11,966 bases of DNA from CALALP01 sp041855735 (GTDB lineage: Bacteria > Bacillota > Clostridia > Lachnospirales > Lachnospiraceae). The stretch spans positions 1-11,966 of the forward strand of contig JBHAEV010000079.1 of NCBI GenBank assembly GCA_041855735.1, in the 5' to 3' direction. The position numbers and the translations under genes are program-made. Shown in pieces: positions 1 to 7,351 of this stretch (position 1 is its first letter; each line of letters begins with the position of its first letter). A model generated the notes under the pieces. The model was not told the origin of the DNA. It did not search any database and was given only the letters and a program-made list of their open reading frames with translations.

Positions 1-1
1 C

Positions 2-2179
2 AAGATTCTTCGCATCGACACGTCGAAGGCGGAAAAGCTTCCGGGAGTGAGGGATGTTATTACCGGAGATTATTACAAAAAGAGAGGCGGACTGTATCTG
101 GAGGACAAGAACTTCCTGGCGGTCGGAACGGCGAAGTATAAAGGTGAGGCGGTTGCCGCGGTTGCGGCGGAAACACCGGAAATTGCGGAAGAGGCGTGCA
201 GATTGATTGAGGTGGAGTACGAGGAACTCAAGCCGGTTCTCGGTCCGTTGGAAGGAATGGAAAAGGATGCACCTTTGGTACATCCGGATTTGCACAAATA
301 CAAAGTGGCTCCGATTTTTCATCCGGTTCCGCACACAAACATCTCCCATCACCATGTGCTGAGAAAAGGAGATGTAAAAAAGGGCTTTGAAGAGGCGGAT
401 GAGATTTTTGAACACGAATTCCGGGTGCCGCATGTGCAGCATGTTCCGATTGAACCGCATGTGGCGATTGCGAAGTATGATGTGGACAATAAGCTTACGG
501 TATGGGCATCCTGTCAGTCGCCGTATGCCGTAAGACAGGCGTTGTCGGTGTCCTTTGACATTCCGCTGCACAAACTGCGCGTTATTTCACCGTATGTGGG
601 CGGCGGTTTCGGCGCAAAGGCCGGAACAACCATCGAGGGAATTATCATTCCGCTGGCGATGCGTTGCAAGGGACGTCCGGTGAAAATGGTGTATTCCCGG
701 GAAGATGAGTTTGAGAATGCCTATGTCAGACAGGGAATGGTTGCGAGGTTTAAAACCGGTGTCAGAAAAGACGGAAAAATAACCGCTCAGGAGATTCAAT
801 ACTATTGGGACGGCGGAGCATACACCGAGTATGGAGTAAATATTGTAAAAGCTTCCGGTCTGGCATGCACGGGACCGTACCACATCGAAAATGTGGCGAC
901 GGACGCATACTGCGTTTACACAAATCACCCGGTGGGAGGACCGTACCGAGGATTCGGTATGTGCGAGATTCATTTCGGATTGGAACAGAACCTGGATATG
1001 ATTGCAAAAAAAATCGGCATCTCTGCGGTGGATATCCGAAGAATCAACGGACTTCGTCCGGGGGATAAGACGGCGACGGGAGAGGTTCTGGAAGCCGTGG
1101 CGTATCAGGAGTGTCTGGAAAAGATTGCAAAAGAGCTGGAGTATGACAAGCCTTGTGAAGATCCGGGACCGGGAAAGGCTCGTGGAAAAGGAATCGCGGG
1201 AGGCTGGAAGTCACCGTCCATGCCTACGAACGCCGCATCATCCGCAATCATCCGGATGAATGAGGACGGCACATTCTACCTTTCAACCAGTGCGCAGGAT
1301 ATCGGTCAGGGCTCGGACACCGTAATGACTCAGATTGCAGCGGAAGTGCTTTGCGTGTCGCCGGACAGAATCAGCATCAATACAGGGGATACCAATCATA
1401 CACCGTATGAATGGCAGACGGTTGCGAGTCGAATTACATATTGTGCGGGAAATGCCGTGAAGCTTGCAGCGGAAGATCTGCGAGACAAGATCATCGACCT
1501 GGCACAGATTAAGCTGGGAGTGTACAAGAGAGATATCCATCTGGAAGACGGCTATGTGGTGGCGACAAGACATCCGGAAAACCGGGTTCCGATTGAGGTG
1601 TTCTCACTGGGATTGACTTTGCCGGATGGCTCCGGTGTGGGAGGACCTGCCATCGGCGTCGGCAGATTCAGTTTGCCGAACAATATGGCCTACAATTTGG
1701 AAAACAGTCAGGGTGATAAGCCGGTAGCGTTCTGGACGATGGGAGCAAACGGTGCCGAAGTGGAGGTGGATCTGGAAACAGGACATATCAAGGTTTTGAA
1801 GATGATTTCCTGCTTTGATCCCGGCAAAACGATCAATCCGAATCTGTTTAATGCGCAGGTGGAAGGAGCGATGGTGCAGGCTCTGGGAACCGCGCTTTTC
1901 GAGGAGCTGAAATTGAAGGACGGTAAAATCCTGAACAAAAGCTTTGTGGATTATAAAATCCCGGCAGCGGATGATATGCCGGATGTGCTGGAATCATTCA
2001 CCGTGGAAAAGGAAGAGGAGACGGGACCGTTCGGTGCGAGGGGCATCGGCGAGCCGGTTATGGTGCCGGGTGCACCTGCCATTGCCAATGCGGTTGCCAA
2101 TGCCATCGGATGTCGTTTCCATCGGATGCCGATCACACCGGATGATGTACTGGCGGCTTTGAGAGAAAAAAATAAATAA
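2..2179 (+). CDS. Xanthine dehydrogenase family molybdopterin-binding subunit, 5'-truncated
   Basis: This is the large molybdenum-cofactor subunit of a xanthine oxidase-family hydroxylase, which hydroxylates a heterocycle with water-derived oxygen and passes electrons to FeS and FAD partner subunits. The frame is open from base 2, and KILRIDTSKAEKLPGVRDV before the GTG at 47 reads as normal family sequence, so the gene starts outside the window and GTG 47 is internal. The visible part has 725 residues, and I estimate about 40 are missing. Seen motifs: GGGFGAKAG near residue 200, GGPYRGFG near 312, QDIGQGSDT near 425 and GARGIGEPV near 680, where Glu684 fits the catalytic glutamate. The stop is 11 bases before the permease start, implying one operon. 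The family is secure, but the substrate is not: xanthine, uracil or another azaheterocycle are all possible, and the uracil-type permease and malonate genes nearby favour a pyrimidine. FeS and FAD subunits are not in the window. Confidence 0.93.
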   Translation, partial: KILRIDTSKAEKLPGVRDVITGDYYKKRGGLYLEDKNFLAVGTAKYKGEAVAAVAAETPEIAEEACRLIEVEYEELKPVLGPLEGMEKDAPLVHPDLHKYKVAPIFHPVPHTNISHHHVLRKGDVKKGFEEADEIFEHEFRVPHVQHVPIEPHVAIAKYDVDNKLTVWASCQSPYAVRQALSVSFDIPLHKLRVISPYVGGGFGAKAGTTIEGIIIPLAMRCKGRPVKMVYSREDEFENAYVRQGMVARFKTGVRKDGKITAQEIQYYWDGGAYTEYGVNIVKASGLACTGPYHIENVATDAYCVYTNHPVGGPYRGFGMCEIHFGLEQNLDMIAKKIGISAVDIRRINGLRPGDKTATGEVLEAVAYQECLEKIAKELEYDKPCEDPGPGKARGKGIAGGWKSPSMPTNAASSAIIRMNEDGTFYLSTSAQDIGQGSDTVMTQIAAEVLCVSPDRISINTGDTNHTPYEWQTVASRITYCAGNAVKLAAEDLRDKIIDLAQIKLGVYKRDIHLEDGYVVATRHPENRVPIEVFSLGLTLPDGSGVGGPAIGVGRFSLPNNMAYNLENSQGDKPVAFWTMGANGAEVEVDLETGHIKVLKMISCFDPGKTINPNLFNAQVEGAMVQALGTALFEELKLKDGKILNKSFVDYKIPAADDMPDVLESFTVEKEEETGPFGARGIGEPVMVPGAPAIANAVANAIGCRFHRMPITPDDVLAALREKNK

Positions 2180-2186
2180 GGAGGGG
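2178..2186 (+). promoter_or_regulatory. Ribosome binding site of the NCS2 permease
   Basis: AAGGAGGGG overlaps the stop codon of the molybdenum hydroxylase and lies four bases before the permease ATG. It fixes the permease start at 2191 and supports co-transcription of the two genes. Confidence 0.75.
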
Positions 2187-2190
2187 TACA

Positions 2191-3471
2191 ATGAGTGAGG
2201 TAAAGAAGGGCGTTTTTGACACGCGAAAGGAGTTTGGTACAGGAAAAAGTATTATTCTGGGATTGCAGCATGTGTATGCGATGTTCGGAGCCACCGTTCT
2301 GGTTCCCCTTTTGACCGGGCTTAGCGTATCGGTGACCTTGTTTTGCGTCGGTGTGGGCACATTGCTGTTTCACTTTATCACTCAAAAGAAAGTACCGATA
2401 TTCCTGGGTTCCTCTTTCGCGTATCTGGGAGCTTTCGGAGCCATTGCTCCGCTGATTGACGGAAAACCGAATGTGGAAAAACTCCCGTATGCCACGGGCG
2501 GAGTCATGGTGGCAGGTTTTGTGTTTATGATTATTGCGTTGCTGATCCATCTGTTCGGATTGAAAAAAGTAATGAAGCTTTTTCCGCCGATTGTGACCGG
2601 ACCGATTATCATGCTGATCGGTGTGATTCTGGCACCGACCGCGCTGGCCAATATCATGGCCGCCAATGATCCCGTAATGTATGGCATCGGAATTCTTTCG
2701 ATTGTTATCATTATTGTGTGCAATATATGGGGAAAAGGGATGGTTAAGGTACTGCCGATTCTGATTTCCATTATCATATCCTACATTGTGGCATGCATTT
2801 TCGGAAAAGTGGATTTTTCGGGGATGCAGGGTGCGAAGATTATCGGTATGCCTCCGTTCTTTATGCCGAAGTTTGAAGCGGGAGCGATCATTACCTGTGT
2901 CGTGGTTTCTCTTGCTGCCGTTATTGAGGCCGTAGGAGATGTCGCCGCAACCGGTGCGACCTGCGGAAAGAACTATATTAAAGATCCGGGACTGGTTCGG
3001 GAGTTTCTGGGTGACGGTCTTGCGGTGTCCATATCCGGATTCCTGGGCGGACCGGCGGTTACGACCTATTCGGAAAACATCGGAGTGCTTGCGCTGACCA
3101 ATATCTATGATCCGTTCGTATTGCGTGTGGCTGCGGTATTTGCGATTATCATGTCCTTCAGTCCGATGATCGACCGTTTCATCAATACGATTCCTTCAGC
3201 GATTATCGGCGGAATTTCCTTTATTCTTTACGGCATGATTTCTTCCATCGGACTCAGAACCATTGCCGACAACAAGATTGACTTTTCCAATTCGAGAAAT
3301 GTAATCATAGCGGCAATTATCATGGTATCCGGACTGGCTTTCAATGTTCACAATCTTGTGATACCGGTCGGAGGTGTAACCTTGACATTCGGAGGTCTGG
3401 CATGCGCATCGGTATTCGGAATCATTTTAAATGCCGTTCTTCCGGGGCAGGATTATGAATTTGAAGAATAA
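2191..3471 (+). CDS. NCS2 nucleobase permease, uracil (UraA) type
   Basis: A 426-residue polytopic inner-membrane protein of the nucleobase-cation symporter-2 family, a usual length for uracil permeases. The first helix begins at GLQHVYAMFGATVLVPL (24-40), and GSSFAYLG (73-80) follows in the substrate region. Two acidic residues stand out: Glu246 in VIEAVGD and Glu295 in TTYSENIGV. They are 49 residues apart, the same separation as Glu241 and Glu290, which bind uracil in E. coli UraA. Xanthine and urate permeases usually carry QNxG at the second site, so ENIG points to a uracil-type transporter; this is an inference from family knowledge. ATG 2191 is preceded by a strong ribosome binding site and follows the hydroxylase by 11 bases, so permease and oxidase probably share a substrate. 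A terminator follows 50 bases after the stop. Confidence 0.93.
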   Translation: MSEVKKGVFDTRKEFGTGKSIILGLQHVYAMFGATVLVPLLTGLSVSVTLFCVGVGTLLFHFITQKKVPIFLGSSFAYLGAFGAIAPLIDGKPNVEKLPYATGGVMVAGFVFMIIALLIHLFGLKKVMKLFPPIVTGPIIMLIGVILAPTALANIMAANDPVMYGIGILSIVIIIVCNIWGKGMVKVLPILISIIISYIVACIFGKVDFSGMQGAKIIGMPPFFMPKFEAGAIITCVVVSLAAVIEAVGDVAATGATCGKNYIKDPGLVREFLGDGLAVSISGFLGGPAVTTYSENIGVLALTNIYDPFVLRVAAVFAIIMSFSPMIDRFINTIPSAIIGGISFILYGMISSIGLRTIADNKIDFSNSRNVIIAAIIMVSGLAFNVHNLVIPVGGVTLTFGGLACASVFGIILNAVLPGQDYEFEE

Positions 3472-3521
3472 GATATGATTTCATGAATTTGTACATTTTC
3501 GTTCCATCCATGGGGGCTGTG

Positions 3522-3548
3522 AATCCTTACGGTTCCCGTGGATTTTTT
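3522..3548 (+). terminator. Rho-independent terminator after the permease
   Basis: The two-part stem is AATCC (3522-3526) with GGATT (3540-3544) and ACGG (3529-3532) with CCGT (3536-3539). There is a TT bulge on the left arm, a TTC loop, and a run of six T from 3543. This is the classic form and it lies 50 bases after the permease stop. It separates the hydroxylase/permease unit from the decarboxylase unit. Confidence 0.72.
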
Positions 3549-3571
3549 GTTTCAAAAAACAGAAAAAGGCA

Positions 3572-3588
3572 TTGTGGAAACTGCACAA
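3572..3588 (+). promoter_or_regulatory. 17-bp dyad operator upstream of the mdcA-like gene
   Basis: TTGTGGAAACTGCACAA has inverted 5-bp arms, TTGTG and CACAA, around a 7-bp spacer. Ten positions, including all arm bases and the GAA after the left arm, match the perfect palindrome at 8799-8815. It lies between the terminator and the promoter of the decarboxylase unit, with its centre 36 bp before the predicted -10 box. It probably binds the PucR-family regulator encoded in this window; the binding is inferred. Confidence 0.6.
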
Positions 3589-3612
3589 AGAAACGCCGTA
3601 AAATAATATTTC

Positions 3613-3621
3613 TGCTAAAAT
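3613..3621 (+). promoter_or_regulatory. Extended -10 promoter element for the mdcA-like gene
   Basis: TGCTAAAAT contains a TGn extension and a TAAAAT hexamer one base off consensus. No good -35 hexamer lies 17 bp upstream (ACGCCG). That is typical of an activator-dependent promoter and fits the dyad placed about 48 bp before the expected transcription start. Confidence 0.5.
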
Positions 3622-3654
3622 ATAGCATATCGAGAAAAGAAAGGAGCAATGGAT

Positions 3655-5277
3655 ATGATGTATGACGGAAAAAGACGGGAAAAAGAGGAACGCATCCGGG
3701 CAGTCCGGGAGATTGCACAAAATAAAGTAATTGACAGCAAGAACATAACAGAGGCTCTGAATCTTTTGATCAAACCGGAAGACATCGTTATTTTGGAGGG
3801 AGACAATCAGAAGCAGGCAAGATTTCTTGCCGACGCGTTATCCCGGGTTGATCCCAAAAAGATTCACGGATTGAATCTGATTATTCCATCCGTATCCTTG
3901 GACGCACATTTGGATCTTTTTGACAGCGGGATTGCCGGGGAGCTGAATTTTGCTTTCGCCGGAAAGCAGAGCGAACGAATCGCAAGTATGCTGAAGGACA
4001 AAAAAATCAAGATCGGAAACATCCATACATACATCGAACTCTACGCAAGGCTTTTTGTGGATCTGATTCCGAATGTATGTCTGGTCGCAGCCGAAAAAGC
4101 GGATCAAAACGGCAATCTTTTTACCGGCGCGAACACGGAGGACACTCCTTCGCTTGTGGAAGCGACGGCATTTAAAGACGGAATTGTCATCGCACAGGTG
4201 AATGAGATGACAAAACGCGTGGATCGTGTGGACATCCCGGGAGATTGGGTGGACTTCGTTGTGGTTGCCGATTCTCCTTTTGAAACCATTCCTTTGTTTA
4301 CAAGGGATCCGCGTTATATCAAGGATGTACATATTCTGACGGCCATGATGGCGATCAAGGGTGTGTATGCGAAACACAAGGTTAAAAGACTGAACCACGG
4401 CATCGGTTTTAACGGAGCCGCGATTGAACTTTTGCTTCCGACATATGCACAAGAGCTCGGTCTGAAAGGGCAAATCTGCACGGATTGGGTGCTGAATCCG
4501 CATCCTACGCTGATTCCCGCCATTGAATCCGGTTGGGTGAAAAATATTTTTGCATTCGGCGGAGAAGTCGGTATGAAAAAATATGTGGAAGCAAGACCGG
4601 ACATTTTTTACACGGGAAGGGATGGGAGTATGCGCTCAAACCGGATGATTGCGCAGCTGGCGGGGCTGTACGGAATTGATCTCTTCCTCGGCGCGACGCT
4701 GCAGATGGATTATTTCGGCAATTCCTCCACCGTGACCAAAGGACGGCTCAGCGGATTCGGCGGAGCGCCGAATATGGGACATGATGTGGGGGGAAGAAGG
4801 CATTACAGCTATGCGTGGAGCAGTGCGAAAGGGAATACGGATTCCCTGAGAGGCGGAAGGAAACTGGTGGTGCAGATGCTGAACACGACAAGCAAAAAAG
4901 GACCTTCTTTCGTACCGGAGCTGGATGCGGTAAGCATCGGCAGGGAAGCGGGAATGGCGGCTTCGCCGATTATGATCTACTCGGAGGATATTACGCATGT
5001 CATTACGGAACAGGGCATTGCGTATCTGTACATGGCTAATTCCAGGGAGGAGAGAAGAGAGCTGCTCGCCGGAATTGCTCAGGGCATCGAACTGGGTGAA
5101 TTTGCAACGAGAAGCCGCATCGAAGAGCTTCGAAAAGAAGGGAAAATTGCGTATCCGCAGGATCTTGGAATTGATGTGCAAAGAGCGAACAAGGACATGC
5201 TGGCGGCGAAAAGTCTAGAGGAAATCGCGGATATTTCCAAAGGCTTGTATGAAATACCGGATCTGTTGAAATCATAG
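3655..5277 (+). CDS. mdcA: Malonate decarboxylase alpha subunit-like (methyl)malonate CoA/ACP transferase
   Basis: An MdcA-family acyl-CoA transferase of about 540 residues, close to the usual 550. MdcA swaps acetyl for malonyl on the ACP of malonate decarboxylase, and isolated MdcA can also act as a malonate:acetyl-CoA transferase. Diagnostic stretches, counted from ATG 3649, are GNLFTGANTEDTPSLVEA (155-172), GRDGSMRSNR (323-332), GATLQMDYFGNSSTVTKGRL (348-367) and GFGGAPNMGHD (369-379), all hallmarks of MdcA. Three starts are possible: 3649, 3655 and 3658. The AAGGAG at 3641-3646 is only 2 bases from the first and 8 from the second, so 3655 is chosen. No mdcB, mdcC (ACP), mdcG or mdcD/mdcE homologue follows; instead an MmdA-type carboxyltransferase starts 27 bases later. 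The product is therefore probably a CoA transferase making malonyl-CoA or methylmalonyl-CoA. A different dicarboxylate remains possible. Confidence 0.88.
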   Translation: MMYDGKRREKEERIRAVREIAQNKVIDSKNITEALNLLIKPEDIVILEGDNQKQARFLADALSRVDPKKIHGLNLIIPSVSLDAHLDLFDSGIAGELNFAFAGKQSERIASMLKDKKIKIGNIHTYIELYARLFVDLIPNVCLVAAEKADQNGNLFTGANTEDTPSLVEATAFKDGIVIAQVNEMTKRVDRVDIPGDWVDFVVVADSPFETIPLFTRDPRYIKDVHILTAMMAIKGVYAKHKVKRLNHGIGFNGAAIELLLPTYAQELGLKGQICTDWVLNPHPTLIPAIESGWVKNIFAFGGEVGMKKYVEARPDIFYTGRDGSMRSNRMIAQLAGLYGIDLFLGATLQMDYFGNSSTVTKGRLSGFGGAPNMGHDVGGRRHYSYAWSSAKGNTDSLRGGRKLVVQMLNTTSKKGPSFVPELDAVSIGREAGMAASPIMIYSEDITHVITEQGIAYLYMANSREERRELLAGIAQGIELGEFATRSRIEELRKEGKIAYPQDLGIDVQRANKDMLAAKSLEEIADISKGLYEIPDLLKS

Positions 5278-5292
5278 AGAGTTCAAAAGCAA

Positions 5293-5299
5293 AAGGGAG
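5293..5299 (+). promoter_or_regulatory. Ribosome binding site of the carboxyltransferase gene
   Basis: The purine-rich AAGGGAGG stretch ends about five bases before ATG 5305 and sits in the short gap after the mdcA-like stop. It supports this start and transcription from the mdcA promoter. Confidence 0.6.
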
Positions 5300-5304
5300 G
5301 GCAT

Positions 5305-6852
5305 ATGTCAAAAGAAAAAATCGACGGACTGATTGCGATGAAGTCGGCGCTTCGCGGGGAAGGAAATCTGCAGGCGATCAACAAGCAGCATAATGCCGGG
5401 AAATATACGGCAAGAGAGAGATTGGCGATGTTGTTTGACGAGGGGAGTTTTGTGGAAACGGGTTTATTCGTCAAGCATCGCTGTCATGTATTCGGCATGG
5501 AGAAAAAGGATTTGGCGGGGGACGGCGTGGTAACCGGATACGGACGCATCAACGGCAGACTGACGTATGCATATGCACAGGATTTTACTGTTTCCGGCGG
5601 GTCGCTGGGAGAAATGCATGCGAATAAAATTGTTGAAATACAGGATGCAGCGTTGAAAGTCGGCGCTCCGATCATCTGCATCAACGACTCCGGAGGTGCA
5701 AGGATACAGGAAGGGGTGGATGCGCTGGGCGGTTACGGCAGGATTTTCTTCAACAATACGAAAGCATCGGGCGTGATTCCTCAGATATCGGTTATTTTGG
5801 GACCGTGCGCGGGCGGTGCGGTGTACTCGCCTGCCATTACGGATTTTATATTCATGGTGGACGGGATCAGTCAGATGTTCATCACCGGACCGATGGTCAT
5901 CAAGGCGGTAACGGGCGAAGAGGTCAGTCCCGAGCAGCTCGGCGGTGCGAAGACGCACAATGCGGTGAGCGGAGTGGCACATTACCGGGCGGCGAACGAA
6001 AAAGAATGCATCGAGAAGATCAAAAGGCTTTTGAGCTATTTGCCGCAGAATAATATGGAATTTCCGCAAAAATATCCGGTAAAAGATCGTTTTGAGCGGG
6101 ATGAAGAGGCGCTGAACGAAGTGATTCCGGAGAACAGCAACAAAGCGTATGATATGAAAAAAATCATTCGCCTGTTGGCGGATCGGGAGGATTTCATGGA
6201 ATACCAGGAAGAGTATGCCAGAAACATCATAACCGGATTTTCCAGAATCGGCGGCAGAAGCGTCGGTATTATTGCGAGTCAGCCGAATTTTATGGCAGGT
6301 TGTCTGGACATCAACGCCTCCGACAAGGCGGCCAGATTCATTCGTTGCTGTGACGCATTCAATATTCCGATTCTGACTCTGGTGGATGTGCCGGGCTTTT
6401 TGCCGGGAACGGCACAGGAGTACGGAGGAATTATCCGCCACGGGGCAAAGATGCTGTATGCGTACAGTGAGGCGGTTGTGCCGAAAATCACATTGATTCT
6501 TCGAAAGTCCTACGGCGGTGCATACATCGGCATGTGTTCGAAACATCTGGGAGCGGATGCGGTCTATGCATGGCCGGGAGCGGAAATTGCGGTAATGGGA
6601 GCGGAAGGAGCGGCAAACATTATTTTTGCCAAAAGCATCCATGCCTCTCAGGATCCGGCGGCAGAGAGAGCTGCCAGGATCAAGGAATACGAAGATCAGA
6701 TGATGAATCCGTACATCGCCGCAAACAGGGGATATGTCGATGATGTCATTGTTCCTTCAAAATCCAGGGAGTACATTATCCGCAGCCTGGAATGTCTGGA
6801 AACGAAACGAGTGGCGGCGGTTCCGAAAAAACACGGAAATATACCGTTATAG
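5305..6852 (+). CDS. Acyl-CoA carboxyltransferase, methylmalonyl-CoA decarboxylase alpha (MmdA) / PccB type
   Basis: A 515-residue carboxyltransferase of the biotin-dependent family. It moves CO2 between an acyl-CoA and a biotin carrier: as decarboxylase subunit it takes carboxyl from malonyl-CoA or methylmalonyl-CoA, and in carboxylases it runs in reverse. Seen motifs: TARERLAMLFDEGSFVE (35-51), NDSGGARIQEGVDALGGYG (127-145), GPCAGGAVYSPAITDF (166-181), DVPGFLPGTAQEYGG (361-375) and SYGGAYIGMCSKHLGAD (402-418), giving the two oxyanion-hole regions of the family. The residue after GGAY is Ile409, where propionyl-CoA carboxylases often have Asp, so the preferred acyl chain is uncertain. It follows the CoA transferase by 27 bases and precedes a small membrane ORF, the order expected of a sodium-pumping decarboxylase. 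No biotin carboxylase gene is present, which favours the decarboxylating direction, but MmdB and an intact biotin carrier are also absent. Confidence 0.9.
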   Translation: MSKEKIDGLIAMKSALRGEGNLQAINKQHNAGKYTARERLAMLFDEGSFVETGLFVKHRCHVFGMEKKDLAGDGVVTGYGRINGRLTYAYAQDFTVSGGSLGEMHANKIVEIQDAALKVGAPIICINDSGGARIQEGVDALGGYGRIFFNNTKASGVIPQISVILGPCAGGAVYSPAITDFIFMVDGISQMFITGPMVIKAVTGEEVSPEQLGGAKTHNAVSGVAHYRAANEKECIEKIKRLLSYLPQNNMEFPQKYPVKDRFERDEEALNEVIPENSNKAYDMKKIIRLLADREDFMEYQEEYARNIITGFSRIGGRSVGIIASQPNFMAGCLDINASDKAARFIRCCDAFNIPILTLVDVPGFLPGTAQEYGGIIRHGAKMLYAYSEAVVPKITLILRKSYGGAYIGMCSKHLGADAVYAWPGAEIAVMGAEGAANIIFAKSIHASQDPAAERAARIKEYEDQMMNPYIAANRGYVDDVIVPSKSREYIIRSLECLETKRVAAVPKKHGNIPL

Positions 6853-6894
6853 AGAATACAATGTGACGATGTGGTTCATAAATCAAATTCTGAC

Positions 6895-6901
6895 AGGAGG
6901 G
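6895..6901 (+). promoter_or_regulatory. Ribosome binding site of the small membrane ORF
   Basis: AGGAGGG lies three bases before ATG 6905. The match is strong but the spacing is short. It selects ATG 6905 as the start and rejects the in-frame ATG at 6734, which lies inside the carboxyltransferase gene. Confidence 0.6.
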
Positions 6902-6904
6902 AAA

Positions 6905-7351
6905 ATGTACGGAAATACAATCGCAACTCTGAGCGGTTTTACGGAATCGTCGTTATTTGTGCCGGCGGTGTTTGTCGCGTTGTTTGTGCTCCCTTTTATG
7001 GTTGTCAAAGTATTCAAGATTGCGACGGGCGGGAAAAAGGAAAGCGAAAAAAGCGAAAATCAGAAACGGACGGATCGGATGCGGGGAGAAACACAAAAGG
7101 ATGCGGTGTTGCTTGTGCAGCCGGTGGGTGTCAGTATGAGAAAACAACCGAAAGTGGACGGATTGGAGTGGCAGAATGTGCAGTGTGACCATGTATGGAG
7201 CCGTACATGGGGGAACGGCGGTGGACATCCATGGAGAGAATGTGCCGGGGCGACAACATTGATTTTTTGGAACAATGCGCCGAAGCAACAAAGCGAGGAG
7301 AGGATGGCTGTAAGCGAGAAGGGAGGAGAATATCGTGAAACATACCTATGA
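6905..7351 (+). CDS. Small one-helix membrane protein, possible decarboxylase gamma (OadG/MmdD)-like, C-terminal half probably out of frame
   Basis: This 148-residue ORF starts at ATG 6905 behind a strong ribosome binding site. Residues 14-38 (SSLFVPAVFVALFVLPFMVV) form one hydrophobic helix, followed by a Lys/Glu-rich tail (GGKKESEKSE). A short protein with an N-terminal anchor and charged tail directly after an MmdA-type gene is what OadG/MmdD subunits look like; they tether decarboxylase complexes to the membrane. The family match is by position and shape only, as I see no firm signature. From about residue 70 the composition changes to Trp, Cys, His and Gln, unlike every neighbour and typical of translation in a wrong frame. 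The ORF also runs 17 bases into the amidase gene. A frameshift near 7090-7190 would explain this. The true product may end earlier or may once have continued into a biotinyl domain. Confidence 0.45.
   Translation: MYGNTIATLSGFTESSLFVPAVFVALFVLPFMVVKVFKIATGGKKESEKSENQKRTDRMRGETQKDAVLLVQPVGVSMRKQPKVDGLEWQNVQCDHVWSRTWGNGGGHPWRECAGATTLIFWNNAPKQQSEERMAVSEKGGEYRETYL
7176..7313 (+). pseudogene. Possible decayed biotinyl-carrier (BCCP) domain
   Basis: In the frame starting at 7176, different from the ORF above, the translation holds TMYGAV, then GENVPG 14 residues after the Met of TMYG, then a TGA at 7260, then FFGTMRRSN. Biotinyl domains show PMxGxV, GDxVxxG and EAMKM with closely similar spacing, about 12 and 15 residues. 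The resemblance includes spacing, not only single words. The proline of PM is Thr and the biotinylated Lys of AMKM would be Arg. Other frames show TLIF and IDFLE at the place where LIFLE would sit, as if several small indels had occurred. A biotin carrier is exactly what the upstream carboxyltransferase needs. The evidence is pattern-based and weak; chance is possible. Confidence 0.3.
7321..7328 (+). promoter_or_regulatory. Ribosome binding site of the amidase, selecting a GTG start
   Basis: GGGAGGAG ends six bases before GTG 7335. This ideal spacing supports the non-ATG start, even though the preceding ORF reads on to 7351. Confidence 0.7.

Noticed and set aside
47..49. GTG 47 as the true start of the molybdenum hydroxylase
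   Set aside because: The frame is open to the window edge and the upstream residues fit the family, so the gene is simply cut by the window.
3838..4503. 221-codon minus-strand frame inside the mdcA-like gene
   Set aside because: It is antisense to conserved MdcA sequence and has no own signals.
5464..6642. 392-codon open frame on the minus strand opposite the carboxyltransferase
   Set aside because: The plus-strand protein carries all family motifs. The minus-strand translation is rich in Arg, His and Cys, with no recognisable domain and no ribosome binding site, so it is a codon-bias shadow.
7260..7262. In-frame TGA as a selenocysteine codon within the biotinyl-like frame
   Set aside because: Biotinyl domains do not use selenocysteine, no SECIS-like hairpin was seen just downstream, and the frame ends soon after at 7311. 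Decay or frameshift is simpler.
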